Origin: Acrasis kona
Taxonomy: Eukaryota; Heterolobosea; Eutetramitea; Acrasida; Acrasidae
Length of the DNA stretch: 64,000 nucleotides
Reading direction: 5' to 3'
Assembly: GCA_026419775.2 (NCBI GenBank)
Contig: JAOPGA020001893.1
Span: 62,001-126,000, forward strand
Shown: positions 31,088 through 40,997 of the stretch, in pieces
Numbering within the stretch: the stretch's first letter is position 1
Layout: each line of letters begins with the position of its first letter
The notes under the pieces: generated by a model
What the model was told of the DNA's origin: nothing
The model's input: the letters and a program-made list of their open reading frames with translations, nothing else
Databases searched by the model: none
Translations under genes and position numbers: made by a program

Positions 31088-32164
31088 ATGAGCGATTTTG
31101 TGGGATATGTGAGTATCAAGCCCGCTTGCCAAAAGCACGGTAAAAAAGTCCAAAAGGACAAGGGATTCAACAGCGTCAAAGAGTGGATTGTATTCGAAAA
31201 GGTCCATGGATCGAACTTTTCATTCATCGTTAAAGAACAAGACGGTACGAAAATTGTCAAGTGCGCGAGAAGAACAGCCGAAATTACCGACCCGAAGTCG
31301 TACTTCCCAGAAGCTGTAAAAACTGTGAGAGAAAAATATAACAAATGTGCAGAAAACTTGTACGATTCAGTTGTGGATCTGTTTAAGAACAGCGATTTCG
31401 GGGCAGTTGCAAAAGTAACAATTTATGGAGAGCTATTCGGGGGGAGGTATCCTCACCCTGAAGTCGAAAATGTTGCTCTACAAAAACCAATCTTCACTGA
31501 AGTATCATATACTCCCAACTTTGATTTTTATGGTTTTGATGTGCTTGTCACGTTTTCAGATAACCGAACAACATGGTTAACACCAGACGAACTTTTACAA
31601 GAATTTCCCAAAGCAGGATTCATCATCCACGCCAAACCACTATTCAGAGGTACTTTCGAAGAGGCCTTGGGTTACAATACAGAGTTCGGCTCAACACTAC
31701 CTTCATTGTTCTATAACTTACCTCCTCTTACAGAAAAACATTTAGAATCAGACCCAGTAGTGAACATTGTAGAGGGTGTTGTTATCAAGCCAAACACTAA
31801 CTTCCACATTAGACAAGAACGCATCATCATCAAGAAGAAGAATCTCAAGTTTACCGAGAAGAAGGAATTTGTGGAAAAGACCAGAAATATTAACGATGGA
31901 CTCGACTCCGACGAAAGTAGAGAAGCATGGAAGAACATTGAAACTTTTGTAACAGTCAACAGATTAAAAAATGCAAAGAGCAAGGTTGGAGAGGAGTTGG
32001 TGGGAAAACAATTATCGGAAGTGGTGGTGTTATTCTCTCAAGACGTGATTAAGGATTATTGGGAAGATCACAAACAAGAGTGGGATAAGTTGAAGTTATC
32101 TGACCAAGACTTGTTGATGAAGAAGTTGAGAAGACAAACATTTGAAATGATTAGAGAATTGTAA
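31088..32164 (+). CDS. Rnl2-family RNA ligase
   Basis: Single exon, 358 residues. Covalent nucleotidyl transferase motifs appear in order: motif I EKVHGSNF with the AMP-accepting lysine at residue 38, an Arg-containing motif Ia (ARRTAEI), motif IIIa-like DFYGFDVL, motif IV VEGVVIKP and motif V RIIIKKKN. Motif I near the N terminus and a C-terminal helical domain of about 100 residues match T4 Rnl2 and kinetoplastid editing ligases. These seal 3'-OH/5'-phosphate nicks in RNA via an AMP intermediate. I see no organelle leader. The known Naegleria ligase NgrRnl has an N-terminal OB domain and a motif I lysine far downstream, so this is a different enzyme. Confidence 0.88.
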   Translation: MSDFVGYVSIKPACQKHGKKVQKDKGFNSVKEWIVFEKVHGSNFSFIVKEQDGTKIVKCARRTAEITDPKSYFPEAVKTVREKYNKCAENLYDSVVDLFKNSDFGAVAKVTIYGELFGGRYPHPEVENVALQKPIFTEVSYTPNFDFYGFDVLVTFSDNRTTWLTPDELLQEFPKAGFIIHAKPLFRGTFEEALGYNTEFGSTLPSLFYNLPPLTEKHLESDPVVNIVEGVVIKPNTNFHIRQERIIIKKKNLKFTEKKEFVEKTRNINDGLDSDESREAWKNIETFVTVNRLKNAKSKVGEELVGKQLSEVVVLFSQDVIKDYWEDHKQEWDKLKLSDQDLLMKKLRRQTFEMIREL

Positions 32165-32225
32165 CTATGATTTGCAACTGAATAAATGTATGTTTTGGTA
32201 ATATGAAAAAAAACACTTTGGTAAT

Positions 32226-32408
32226 ATGAAAAAAAATTTGGCTGAGTTGGAGAACATTTCTCCAGATTATGATGACCGCGATATTGGCGATGATGATTAT
32301 GATGATGAAGAGGATGAAGAAAGAGAGGTGAAGGATGAAAATAAGTGGCCGCGAGCTATTGTACATTTTGAAGATGATTTTGAATTTATTCAAGATATTG
32401 AATTTTAG
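32226..32408 (+). CDS. Possible small acidic protein
   Basis: A 60-codon ATG frame between the RNA ligase and the receptor kinase 3' end. It is strongly acidic (DDDYDDEEDEE) and ends with WPRAIVHFEDDFEFIQDIEF. Just before it the sequence tttggtaatatgaaaaaaa occurs twice in tandem (about 32195 and 32217). No family recognised; may be chance. Confidence 0.3.
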   Translation: MKKNLAELENISPDYDDRDIGDDDYDDEEDEEREVKDENKWPRAIVHFEDDFEFIQDIEF

Positions 32409-32441
32409 ACTGAGAGTAAACAATAGAACATTGCACAGAAA

Positions 32442-35400
32442 TCACTGTGATGAGAGGACTTCATCGAGGTTTTGCAGCTCTGATACTATAAAATCAAATG
32501 TTGGCCTGTCAAATCGATCTTGTCTCCAACATGCTTTCATTAGGTTAATGTATTTGGTTAGTATAGTTACATTATCGTCAAGTATTCTCTCATCAATATC
32601 TGGTCTTTCTCCTTTAATTACTTTGGATGCAATTCCAAACATTGATGAGTATCCATCATGATATGGAGGTCTCTCGAACAACACTTCATTCATAATGATT
32701 CCAAAACTATACACGTCACATGACCTGTCATAGGGTAAATCTGCCAAAACCTCTGGTGACATGTATTGCACAGTTCCGACATTTCCAGTCATTGTGTGAT
32801 TTGTAGAGTCCACTCTACTTATACCAAAATCACATACTTTAGCAGTCGTGATGTGCTTATCTAACAATACATTGGAGGGTTTCAAATCTCGATGACATAA
32901 TGGTGGGTCTAAGTTATGAAGATAATTCATACCAAGTGAAACATCTAAAAGTAGTTGTACCTTTTGATGGATGCTTAATGGTTTATATTGTTTAGATCCT
33001 TTACATATAATGTTCTCTAATGAAGTACCCTCCATGAACTCTGTTACAATTAATTTTTTCTCCATGTCCACGCACACACCAATAAATTGCACAATGTTAC
33101 AATGTCTAAGAGACTTCATGATTTTGACTTCTGCTTCAAAATTTTGATCTACGTCGTTGGGATTAACGTCCTCCTTTATTAGTTTTATTGCCACTGGCGC
33201 ACCCAGATACTTTCCTTTGAATACAACTCCAAACGCACCCTGAGCAATCTTTTTATGGAACTGTAAATCTTCCATTCTGATGAGCCAACCTTTTTTAGAT
33301 TCTTCAAGCTCAATTTCACTAGCTATTAACTTTTCCTCTAACAAGAGATGCATTTGTATTTGAGCTTTGTATTGTTTGATTAGCTTGACAATCACACGCA
33401 GTACGATATACGTAATTGAGATGATCAAAAAAACAACAAATGGAGATGCACAGATCATAGCGATTGCAACGATGTTATATTCACAAAATTCTGTCATGAT
33501 TAATGGATGTTCACAACTGCACTTGTTAAATTCAATACATGTTCCTCTAGAAGAGCAACTACTAGGGTAATCAGCTCTCACAAAATTGCAGTACGTAACG
33601 CACATTCCTTTGACGTCTTCGTAATTGGGAACAACACAATTACATCGATTAGGTGCGTTACACGAGTTGTTCCTTCCACCACATACATTCGGAGATGAAA
33701 AATTGAGACCAGCACATTGCCACTCTTCGCAATTTAACCCATAATAACCATCATCGCATTCCATTGACAAATATGTGACATATTCAAAAGCTTTTGCGCT
33801 CAATATTTTTTTATTAGGTGGTATGTAGGTTTGTATGAGCTCCCTTGCAGCACCAATATTGTTTGCAAATTGGCCAAATCGGTTTGTACCATAAACATAC
33901 AAACTGCCATTTGTAGATACAGCCACAGCATGATCTGTAGCTATAGAGACGGATCGAAATGTTAAATTACCAGGAGAGATCAATGTGGGCGATGCATAAA
34001 TGTATTCTAAAGAATTCTCAAAAGCTCCCCAAAAATAAATTAAACCAGTAGTAGATAATCCTACAACTGCATATGCAGAGCATGACACAGATTTTAATTG
34101 AATATTTATTAAAGAGAAGTTAGGAATGCCTTGTACAGAATTGTCGAAACTAATTGCTCCAGTACCTGCCATACCAATTCTACTTGAAGTTCCATAGGAG
34201 TATGTAGCTCCGCTTTTGGTAACAATTATAAAATTTTCTAGACCTGCACATATATCAACAATGCTCTCATTGAATTTTTTAACCCACTGCAGATTACCGA
34301 TGGTATTTGTTGGAAATGAATATATTGACAACAATGAGCTATTTTGTGTGACAAGAGCAATTGTGGAGTAGTAAATGACACCACTACAAGCAATATTACT
34401 AATTCCACTAATACCATCGATGCGCATTGCATTGGAACCAATTATTTTGTACAAATATCCTTGTTTGGATATACCAAGTTCCTTGTAGTTACAAAACTTG
34501 ATGAAGCTAATATCACCGAAATTCAAAGCACCACCAGTAGAATTGTAGAATAGGTCACTACCACTCATCTTAAATAAAGCTCCTGGACCGATGCCGTAAA
34601 CATCAGATATTGTACCATTGATATTAATATTGACGTACGGATCATTATACATTGAATCATAACTACTAGAATAGACAATGCCACTGTAATCTTCTGCGTA
34701 TATGACAGTACCTTGGGGTGAAACAAAATAATTTATAATCGCCTTTATATTAGTAGCTATTAAACTTATTTTTTCATTTGACGTGTCATCAATTATTTCA
34801 ATTAGATCTCCGTTAGTCTTTAGTACCAAAATATTGAAATTACTAATGACTCTAACTGATGAGACACCCTCTGATATTTTTAAAACAGGTTGTTCTTGGA
34901 AACGATAAATATACAACTGCCTATAGATTGTAATCATTGCTATAGTGTAGTCGTGAAGAAAAAAATCTAGGATATTGCCCGAGTTTATTAAAAGTGTTGG
35001 AGTTTTGTAAAGTGTATTAAATAATGAGCCCCATATGTACAAATTTTGGTCAACTCCTAAGGATACTGTGAAAGGCTTGACTTTTGATGTGAGCACTTTG
35101 GTCATGGTGGTTGGGCTCTTGATCGGTATTGGTGTCTGTACTAACCCACTTTCTGTCCCATTTCCCAACTCAAAATATCTAAAGTGTTAGGAAAGTGTGA
35201 AGACGCGAACCTACTTGTTGAAGCCGAAGGTGTAAAGACCCAACGAGGTCAACAAAACAATATAGTTTTTTCCACAGACACACTGAGTTATTTTTTCTGG
35301 TTTAATGTCACCTTGATTTCCAAAGAGGATTTTTGGTGTTGGTTGGGAAATCACCCCTTCTCCTGCAGATATTGCATATTGGCTTGTAATTGTACCCCAG

Positions 35401-35776
35401 TAATAGGGCGTATCGGAGGTACTGGTTGCACATGCAAAATAATTGTTAGCAGAAATTTGTCTAGCACTATTTCTAAATGGAAATTTATATACATTGTACG
35501 ATGGAGGGCTTTCCCCGATACCCTTTTATGTTAAGTATGATTACATTTAAGATATACCAGTTGATAGAATAGGTTGCTACCTATCGTACTAAGCATATTG
35601 TCTTTGGTTATTATTACCGTAGAATCTTGACCCTGCTCAATCGAGGATAGCGTCTGCTTTGTCGGGTGCATGTATGGTTTAAAACCTCTATATGATATCC
35701 TTCCAGTACCATAATTGAAGTTACAACCACTAATAACTGCTGTTGCTAGCAGAAAGAGAAGAATATCTACTCCCAT
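32442..35776 (-). CDS. Receptor-like protein kinase: RCC1-like repeats, EGF-like region, TM helix and TKL-type kinase
   Basis: Three exons (35776-35558, 35522-35215, 35178-32442) with 35- and 36-bp introns give 1087 residues. Residues 1-18 are a signal peptide (ILLFLLATAVISG). About 450 residues of RCC1-like repeats follow (SNLFYQLGIGESP across intron 1, LGLYTFGFNKYFELGNG across intron 2, LYIWGSLFN, LYVYGTNRFGQFANN). Then come Cys-rich EGF-like units (CDDGYYGLNC, CSSRGTC) and a transmembrane helix (FVVFLIISITYIVLRVIV). The cytoplasmic kinase has IAQGAFGVVFKGKY, HRDLKPSNVLLD, DFGISRV and GTVQYMSPEV; these suit a tyrosine-kinase-like Ser/Thr kinase. Likely a cell-surface receptor; ligand unknown. 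Confidence 0.88.
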
Positions 35777-36293
35777 GGAACTTGATCGATTATTCTATTA
35801 CAATAGTTGTCGAATATTTACAATATTATTCTTACAATATTATTATCAGTGCAGTTTCGTGCAAAATATTGTCGTTCCTGGACTGTTCGTTGAAAAGCCG
35901 CGCTGAGTGGCGCACATGACATTGCAGTGATTAATTTGAAGTAAAATGGTTGCAATCTGAATTGAATCTGATAATAATTCAATCTGATTATTAATTTATT
36001 TTGTGCTCTTGTTTTGAGAAGTAAAATTGTTTGTTCTTGATAAATAATCGTTGCAGACCAGAATGTGAATGTATGGACTTTACGTTAGGGTCGCTTTTCA
36101 CCGTGCTGTGACCGGTAAGAACTCCTTTTCACCAAATGCAGCATCTTTGATGATTATGTCCTGTAGGTCAGGTAATTTACGGACAAATACCACAGTGGGC
36201 ACTTTTTGAACAGGGATAATAAAATAAAATGTTCCTTTCCGCCTGCGGACTAAAATAACATAAATTTGGAGAACTAATAAGAATTTACTGAAC
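35777..36293. other. Intergenic region between divergent receptor-kinase and lipase genes
   Basis: About 520 bp holding both promoters. The first 65 bp next to the receptor-kinase ATG belong to the block that is duplicated in inverted orientation at about 38500-38641. Otherwise no frame or RNA gene is apparent. Confidence 0.45.
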
Positions 36294-37582
36294 ATGTCAA
36301 TCATAATGAATTCAGTGTGGTTCTACTTGTTGGTAGTATCTGTTTACGTTGTCGGTATCAGACTTCCAGAAGTCTGTAAGACAAAAGACGAGTACTTCTT
36401 TGCAGGTTACTGCGTACCAAGTTGCAAAAGCATACACCCTGAGGGCAGATACAGTGCAGAATCTAGTCAAAGGCACTGCACATTCAATCCAACGCCATAC
36501 AGTCGGTCACTAACGTTAGAACAGAGAATGGGAGAATGTCCTATTCACACATTCTCAATGTTCGTTTCATGGTTAACGTACGAAACTGTAGCCAAAGTAA
36601 GAAAAAATTAGCACCACAATCTAATCTTCATAGAAATTTATTGGCAAATCTCCCTTAGAGTATGATTTCATGGGCAGAATTACCAAGTGTGGGGAGCATT
36701 GGAGGGTTGTCAACGAATACCATTACGAGTTGGAGCTGATTAACTCACATGCCATGGTCACTGTAAATGAAGTGTTAGGAGTAGCAGTCATCTCCTTTAG
36801 AGGTACCGAATTGACTATAAAAAACGATCGTTGGGACACTGTCCTTAACGACTGGATTTTTGGTGACTTGAAGATGAATTTAGTAGACTGTAGAGTTGCT
36901 GGAAATTCGACCAACTGTGGAAGAGTTCATGAAGGATTCCAACTCCATTACAAGATGCTACAACCTGCTGTCGAGGCACAAATTAAAGCATTTTTGTTCG
37001 CAGGGTATAAAGTAATCATCACTGGTCATTCAAAGGGTGCATCTCTTTCTACTTTATCAGCTGTGGCCACCATTTCTAAAAATCCTGAACAAAGTTCGAG
37101 TATCACCATGATATCTTTTGCGTCACCAAGGGTTGGCGACCAAGATTTCGTTGACTTCTACAATAAAGTTGTACCAAGCAGCATCAATTATCAGTCCGTA
37201 CACCCAGCTACTTTCTTCTGTCCCGAAGTGCACGATCTTGTAACAACAGTACCCTCCGAGAAGAGGGGATTTAGGCACGTAAAGAATGAAAAGTATATTG
37301 TATGTAATAGTAAGTATTTTGGCAATCCCAATGACATCTCAGGGGAGACACAACCGCCAATTGTGCGCAGACTTGTAAAATTAATACCAACCGCACTCGG
37401 TTGTCACTTCCAACAAGTTTATTTAGATGGCTTGTTTAAACCAGAATCTGTCAACGAACACGTCATGTTGGAGTCAAAAAAGTTTTTAGAAGAAAAAAAC
37501 TTTAGTCGGTGTGGAAGATTGCATGCAAAAGTGTGCTGATACTTTGGAAGGAGTTCCTTGCTATGATATGTGCCATAAATAA
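36294..37582 (+). CDS. Secreted class 3 lipase, with apparent 1-nt frame break near the C terminus
   Basis: Exons 36294-36596 and 36634 onward are joined by a 37-bp intron. An N-terminal signal peptide (VWFYLLVVSVYVVGIRL) and paired cysteines suggest secretion or a lysosomal-type location. Class 3 (fungal-type) lipase motifs are clear: AVISFRGTE, VHEGFQLHY, nucleophile elbow ITGHSKGASLSTLSA (GxSxG), SFASPRVGDQDFVDFYN and the Asp of HDLVTTVP; a His in NEHVML is a candidate for the triad. The open frame ends at 37539 just after an A7 run (37493-37499). With one A fewer the frame continues as LVGVEDCMQKCADTLEG to a stop at 37582, adding four Cys. The longer end is more likely correct. Confidence 0.85.
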
Positions 37583-37657
37583 AAATTGTCGATTGTTTGA
37601 AATCTAAATTGTTCCAAACTTTAAATGATCATTTAACACCTTGCGAATACAACTTTA

Positions 37658-38484
37658 TTATACTTTTGTAACACCTGGTATGAAATTTAATATTGTTTTT
37701 AAAAGCCTTATTACATCACCCTGTCTCAATGATGGATCATTAACAGCCGACGCGGCGTTCTTCAAAACCTTCGTTATGGCTTCGTTCTTTCTATCCGTCA
37801 ATCTACACTTTTCTTCAAGATGATGTACATTTCTTTCCAACTCGACGAGTTCAGCCGTTTTTTGAATTTTAATTAATTCTGATTTTAAAAGGTCAATCTC
37901 ATCTTGTTTCGAATCTAACTCCGATGATATCTCTCTAAAACTTTTAATAAGTCCAATGTTTTGAAGACTCAAATCCTGGTTAGCTTGATTCATGATAGAT
38001 AACTCATTTTTCAACTGTTCAATGTGTGTTTGTAGAGATTTTGTTATTTTACTATACTTGAATGGGAATTGGTAGTTTGAGGGCTTTTAATTGCCCCCGA
38101 AATTAATGTTGATGAGACCGCATGGTTCGGACTTTCAATTTCCGACAAATTGAGTTCATTTTCGTATCTCTGTCTGTAGCTATTGTATTGATGCATAATT
38201 TCGTCTCTTTCTTTTTTTGCATTATTAAGGGCAAGTTCGAAACTATAGTTGGATTTGGTTAGCGATTCGAGATCTTCCCTAACCTTATCGATTTCAATTC
38301 TTAGATTTAAGTTTTGTTCCTTCGTTAATTTTACATTTTCCTCTCTATTTATTAACCTAGCAATCTCATCTGACAATCCCCTCTCGACCTCTAGTGCTTG
38401 AAGGTTTTCCTCTTTCAACAACTGTATCTGTTCCAATAATCTTGTGTTCTCCACCAAAAGATCCGATTGAACATTCGTTGACAT
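37658..38484 (-). CDS. Coiled-coil protein
   Basis: Two exons (38484-38053, 38014-37658) are joined by a 38-bp GT-AG intron, phase 0, giving about 262 residues. Almost all is heptad-type coiled coil (LLVENTRLLEQIQLLKEEN, LESLTKSNYSFELALNNA, LVELERNVHHLEEKCRLTD). A short Ser/Thr linker lies in the middle. The end (LRQGDVIRLLKTILNFIPG) is amphipathic. No enzyme motif; a tether or cytoskeletal scaffold is possible. The frame stays open upstream to 38619, but that stretch is the inverted copy of the receptor-kinase 5' region, so the ATG at 38484 is preferred. Confidence 0.72.
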
Positions 38485-38499
38485 GGACTTTGGTGAGCA

Positions 38500-38641
38500 A
38501 GAATATAATATTGTAAATATTCGACAACAATTGTAATAGAAAAATCGATCAAGTTCCATGGGGGCAGATGTTCTTCTCTTTCTGTTAACAACAGCAGTTA
38601 TTAGTGGTTGTAACTTCAATTATGGTACTGGGAGGATATCA
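38500..38641 (+). pseudogene. Inverted partial copy of the receptor-kinase 5' region (promoter-proximal DNA plus start of exon 1)
   Basis: An ATG at 38558 opens MGADVLLFLLTTAVISG then CNFNYGTGRIS, nearly the same as the signal peptide and first residues of the receptor kinase at 35776-35693 (minus). The similarity continues upstream of the ATG for about 60 bp. Homology stops after GRIS, and the frame soon leaves the family. This is a truncated duplicate lying head-to-head with the coiled-coil gene. Confidence 0.75.
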
Positions 38642-38689
38642 AGAAGATGTTTGTGGTCAAAAGTTTTATTGGTTCAATACATTTTTACA

Positions 38690-39127
38690 TTATTCAATTG
38701 AAATTGATTTCGGTGTTGTGGTCTTATTAACTTTTGGTACTTCCACTCTTAACACACCATCCTCCACCTTAGCTTTTATGCTGTCTGCATCAATATTTTT
38801 TGGTAGACGGATTAATCTTTCGAATGATCCAAAATGCATCTCATACATATGTACCTCTTCTTTGTCGCCTCTTACTTCTTCTTTGTGCTCGCCATAGATA
38901 CGTAACGTGCGGTTGTCGTCCTTTAGCTCTAACTTGATGTCCTCTTTCTTAAGACCTGGTAGACTAGAAGATATCTTCACACTACTATCTGTCTCTGATA
39001 CGTTAGTTCTTGGGACCCACACATTCATTTTTGAACCCATGCTCTGTAGGAGTCTTGAGTCACTCTCCATCATAATGGGGAATAGTGTCTCAAAAGGTCT
39101 TAGTGCTCTAATTAATTGTCTGTTCAT
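38690..39127 (-). CDS. Small heat shock protein (HSP20, alpha-crystallin domain)
   Basis: Single exon, 145 residues. After a short N-terminal arm, the alpha-crystallin domain runs from about residue 38 to the end. It shows ISSSLPGLKKEDIKLEL, the GSFERLIRLP strand and the family motif VEDGVLRVEVPK. The C-terminal tail lacks a clear IXI motif but ends KSISIE. Such proteins form oligomers and hold unfolding proteins in the cytosol during stress. It is transcribed away from a short plus-strand ORF. Confidence 0.92.
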   Translation of the reverse strand: MNRQLIRALRPFETLFPIMMESDSRLLQSMGSKMNVWVPRTNVSETDSSVKISSSLPGLKKEDIKLELKDDNRTLRIYGEHKEEVRGDKEEVHMYEMHFGSFERLIRLPKNIDADSIKAKVEDGVLRVEVPKVNKTTTPKSISIE

Positions 39128-39166
39128 CTGTTAGTGTTTGGTTTTTTCTGAGATTATTTGACTTCG

Positions 39167-39174
39167 TATTTATA
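39167..39174 (-). promoter_or_regulatory. TATA box of the HSP20 gene
   Basis: TATAAATA on the minus strand about 40-47 bases before the HSP20 ATG. I did not find a perfect heat-shock element (inverted GAA/TTC array) upstream, though GGAA and TTCC words occur at 39190-39215. Confidence 0.45.
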
Positions 39175-39220
39175 CGATTTCAAAATCCGACGGAATGGAA
39201 AAGAAATTCCTAATTCCTAA

Positions 39221-39415
39221 ATGTTTACAAAGGAAGTTCCTGTTCATAAAAATTACAAAGGAAATCTGCATGAGAATTTCGCCCATGGCCCAGACGTTCC
39301 CACAGAAGGAGCAGGTCCTTGGGTAACATTGTTAAATAATTGTACCAGTAACCTCACGGACGATCAAATAAATGATGAGACCTACTTGAAGGGTCATATA
39401 CGTGGGTGTAAATAA
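39221..39415 (+). CDS. Possible short protein or gene fragment, 64 residues
   Basis: An ATG frame reading GPDVPTEGAGPWVTLLNN then DDQINDETYLKGHIRGCK. Composition is protein-like, but I do not recognise it. It is divergent from HSP20. It could be a small gene or a broken end of a larger one. Confidence 0.35.
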   Translation: MFTKEVPVHKNYKGNLHENFAHGPDVPTEGAGPWVTLLNNCTSNLTDDQINDETYLKGHIRGCK

Positions 39416-39832
39416 ATTTGTATAAATGCTTTTTATTGTTGTTTGCTTGTAGCTTATTGTTTGAACATATCACCATATCGCATTAAACTTGTGTGCATTT
39501 TCTCTTTTATCTGTTTGAGCCAGTAACATTCTTAGCAACCGTTGTTTGCAATCATTGAGCACAATTATTTCTCTCAGGTACGTCAGCAATAAATCAGAAA
39601 TAATTCCGACATACTCCTAAATCCTGCATTACTAACCAATACCGTTCTCACCAAGATCAAATCGTATCGTAATGTCTCAACGAATAAAAACTGATACGTT
39701 ATGCTTTTAAAACCAATGTTATCCACACATCACTTACACAACATAACACTTCCTACATAATTACTTCTGGCTCATGTTGAGAATTGGAATCTGTACCATT
39801 ATTGTAAAATCATTCCGCACAACCCAAACAAG
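39416..39832. other. Intergenic region before MPC2
   Basis: About 420 bp of AT-rich DNA with no convincing frame. Contains the MPC2 upstream region. Confidence 0.4.
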
Positions 39833-40123
39833 ATGAGTGCATTCAATCGCCTTTGGAATCATCCTGCAGGTCCCAAGACTATTTTCTTCTGGGCACCAGC
39901 CATGAAGTGGGCCTTGGTTATCGCGTCCATCAATGATATTAGAAAGCCTGTTGAAGTTGTATCTACCAACCAAAATTTAGCACTCGCAGCAACCGGTATA
40001 ATTTGGTCGAGATATGCTACTCAAATTACACCCGTCAACTACAGTTTATTAACCGTGAACATCTTTGTGGCGCTTACTTCTTTATATCAACTGTACAGAA
40101 AACAACAGGCTGGTCAATTGTAA
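39833..40123 (+). CDS. MPC2: Mitochondrial pyruvate carrier subunit 2
   Basis: Single exon, 96 residues, a little shorter than animal MPC2 (about 127). The protein opens with NRLWNHPAGPKTIFFWAP then MKWALVIASI, followed by ATGIIWSRYATQITPVNYSL and VNIFVALTSLYQLYR. These match MPC2 closely (NHPAGPKTVFFWAP and GFIWSRYS in animals). Three hydrophobic segments fit the inner-membrane topology. MPC2 pairs with MPC1 to import pyruvate into the mitochondrial matrix. No MPC1 gene is in this window. Confidence 0.95.
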   Translation: MSAFNRLWNHPAGPKTIFFWAPAMKWALVIASINDIRKPVEVVSTNQNLALAATGIIWSRYATQITPVNYSLLTVNIFVALTSLYQLYRKQQAGQL

Positions 40124-40253
40124 GTACTATTATATACATTTATTTTACTCCTTCAAGAAAGTTTGGAAAGTAACGAATGATTCCGAGACAAAAACATTTT
40201 GTGATAAAATTTTTATTTGACTCTCAATCTTGGTTTTATTGTTTACATTACAT

Positions 40254-40835
40254 TTACAAGTAAATAGTTAATCTTCCCATAACGGTTTCGTCACAAAAAG
40301 GACATTTTTCGGAACCTACACAATGTTGGCAGGTGACATGTCCACAGGGAATCATAGCAGTATTTTTAGCGACCTCCATGCACAAATCACAGAGAGTAAT
40401 AGTTTCAATCCTTTCGTTTAGGGAATCTACTGTTTTTAAAAGCCTTTGTACAGTTTCGTCTAGGGTAAATTCTTGTGCGACTTCGAAAACGGGTGACGGT
40501 AGATACTCCTCTTCATTTGTAGAAAGTTCCTCATCCTCTTCATCGTCCTCCTCATCAGTTTCCTCATTCTCAGGTACCGCCTCAACAACATTTATTTCGC
40601 TTGGTAGTATTTCTTGTCGTTGACTGCGAAGCGCTTGTGCGAACTGCTGAAATTTACTAGGCTCTTCAGAAATATTAAGGTCTTCGATTGGTAGTTCTTC
40701 ATTATCAAATTGCTTCTGAGACTCTAACATAGCATAATATAACTGCATATCTGCCATATCACCCAACTTTAAAGCTTTTTCTTTATCTTTTTCGCGACTT
40801 TTTTCTCTCTGCTCCCTCTTATGCCTCCTTCCCAT
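40254..40835 (-). CDS. C-terminal RING-finger protein
   Basis: Single exon, 193 residues from the first ATG (40835). The N terminus is a basic helix (GRRHKREQREKSREKDKEK), probably nuclear or RNA-binding. The middle is acidic (ETDEEDDEEDEEL). The C-terminal 45 residues are a short RING: CDLCMEVA, IPCGHVTCQHCVG, EKCPFCDE. This is the compact form found at the ends of IAP and MUL1-type E3 ligases. It probably transfers ubiquitin from an E2 to an unknown target. Confidence 0.83.
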   Translation of the reverse strand: MGRRHKREQREKSREKDKEKALKLGDMADMQLYYAMLESQKQFDNEELPIEDLNISEEPSKFQQFAQALRSQRQEILPSEINVVEAVPENEETDEEDDEEDEELSTNEEEYLPSPVFEVAQEFTLDETVQRLLKTVDSLNERIETITLCDLCMEVAKNTAMIPCGHVTCQHCVGSEKCPFCDETVMGRLTIYL

Positions 40836-40997
40836 TTTTTGTTTTTTCTTGATGAGTTCGGTCAACGGGAAAAGTTCTCATCATGAACTTTAAAAATAAA
40901 TTTCATCCCATTGGATTGCATTAAGTGCAGATGATGTAACAAAGAAAAGAGTGTTGCATGTTTCAAACCAAATACAACTTATTGCAAATATTCTTTT

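Noticed and set aside
31088-32164. Identification as the published Naegleria ligase NgrRnl (Rnl5 type)
   Set aside because: That enzyme has an N-terminal OB domain and late motif I; here motif I is at residue 38.
38015-38052. Frame break in the coiled-coil gene as another indel
   Set aside because: A 38-bp GT-AG phase-0 intron restores the frame and matches the size of all other introns here.
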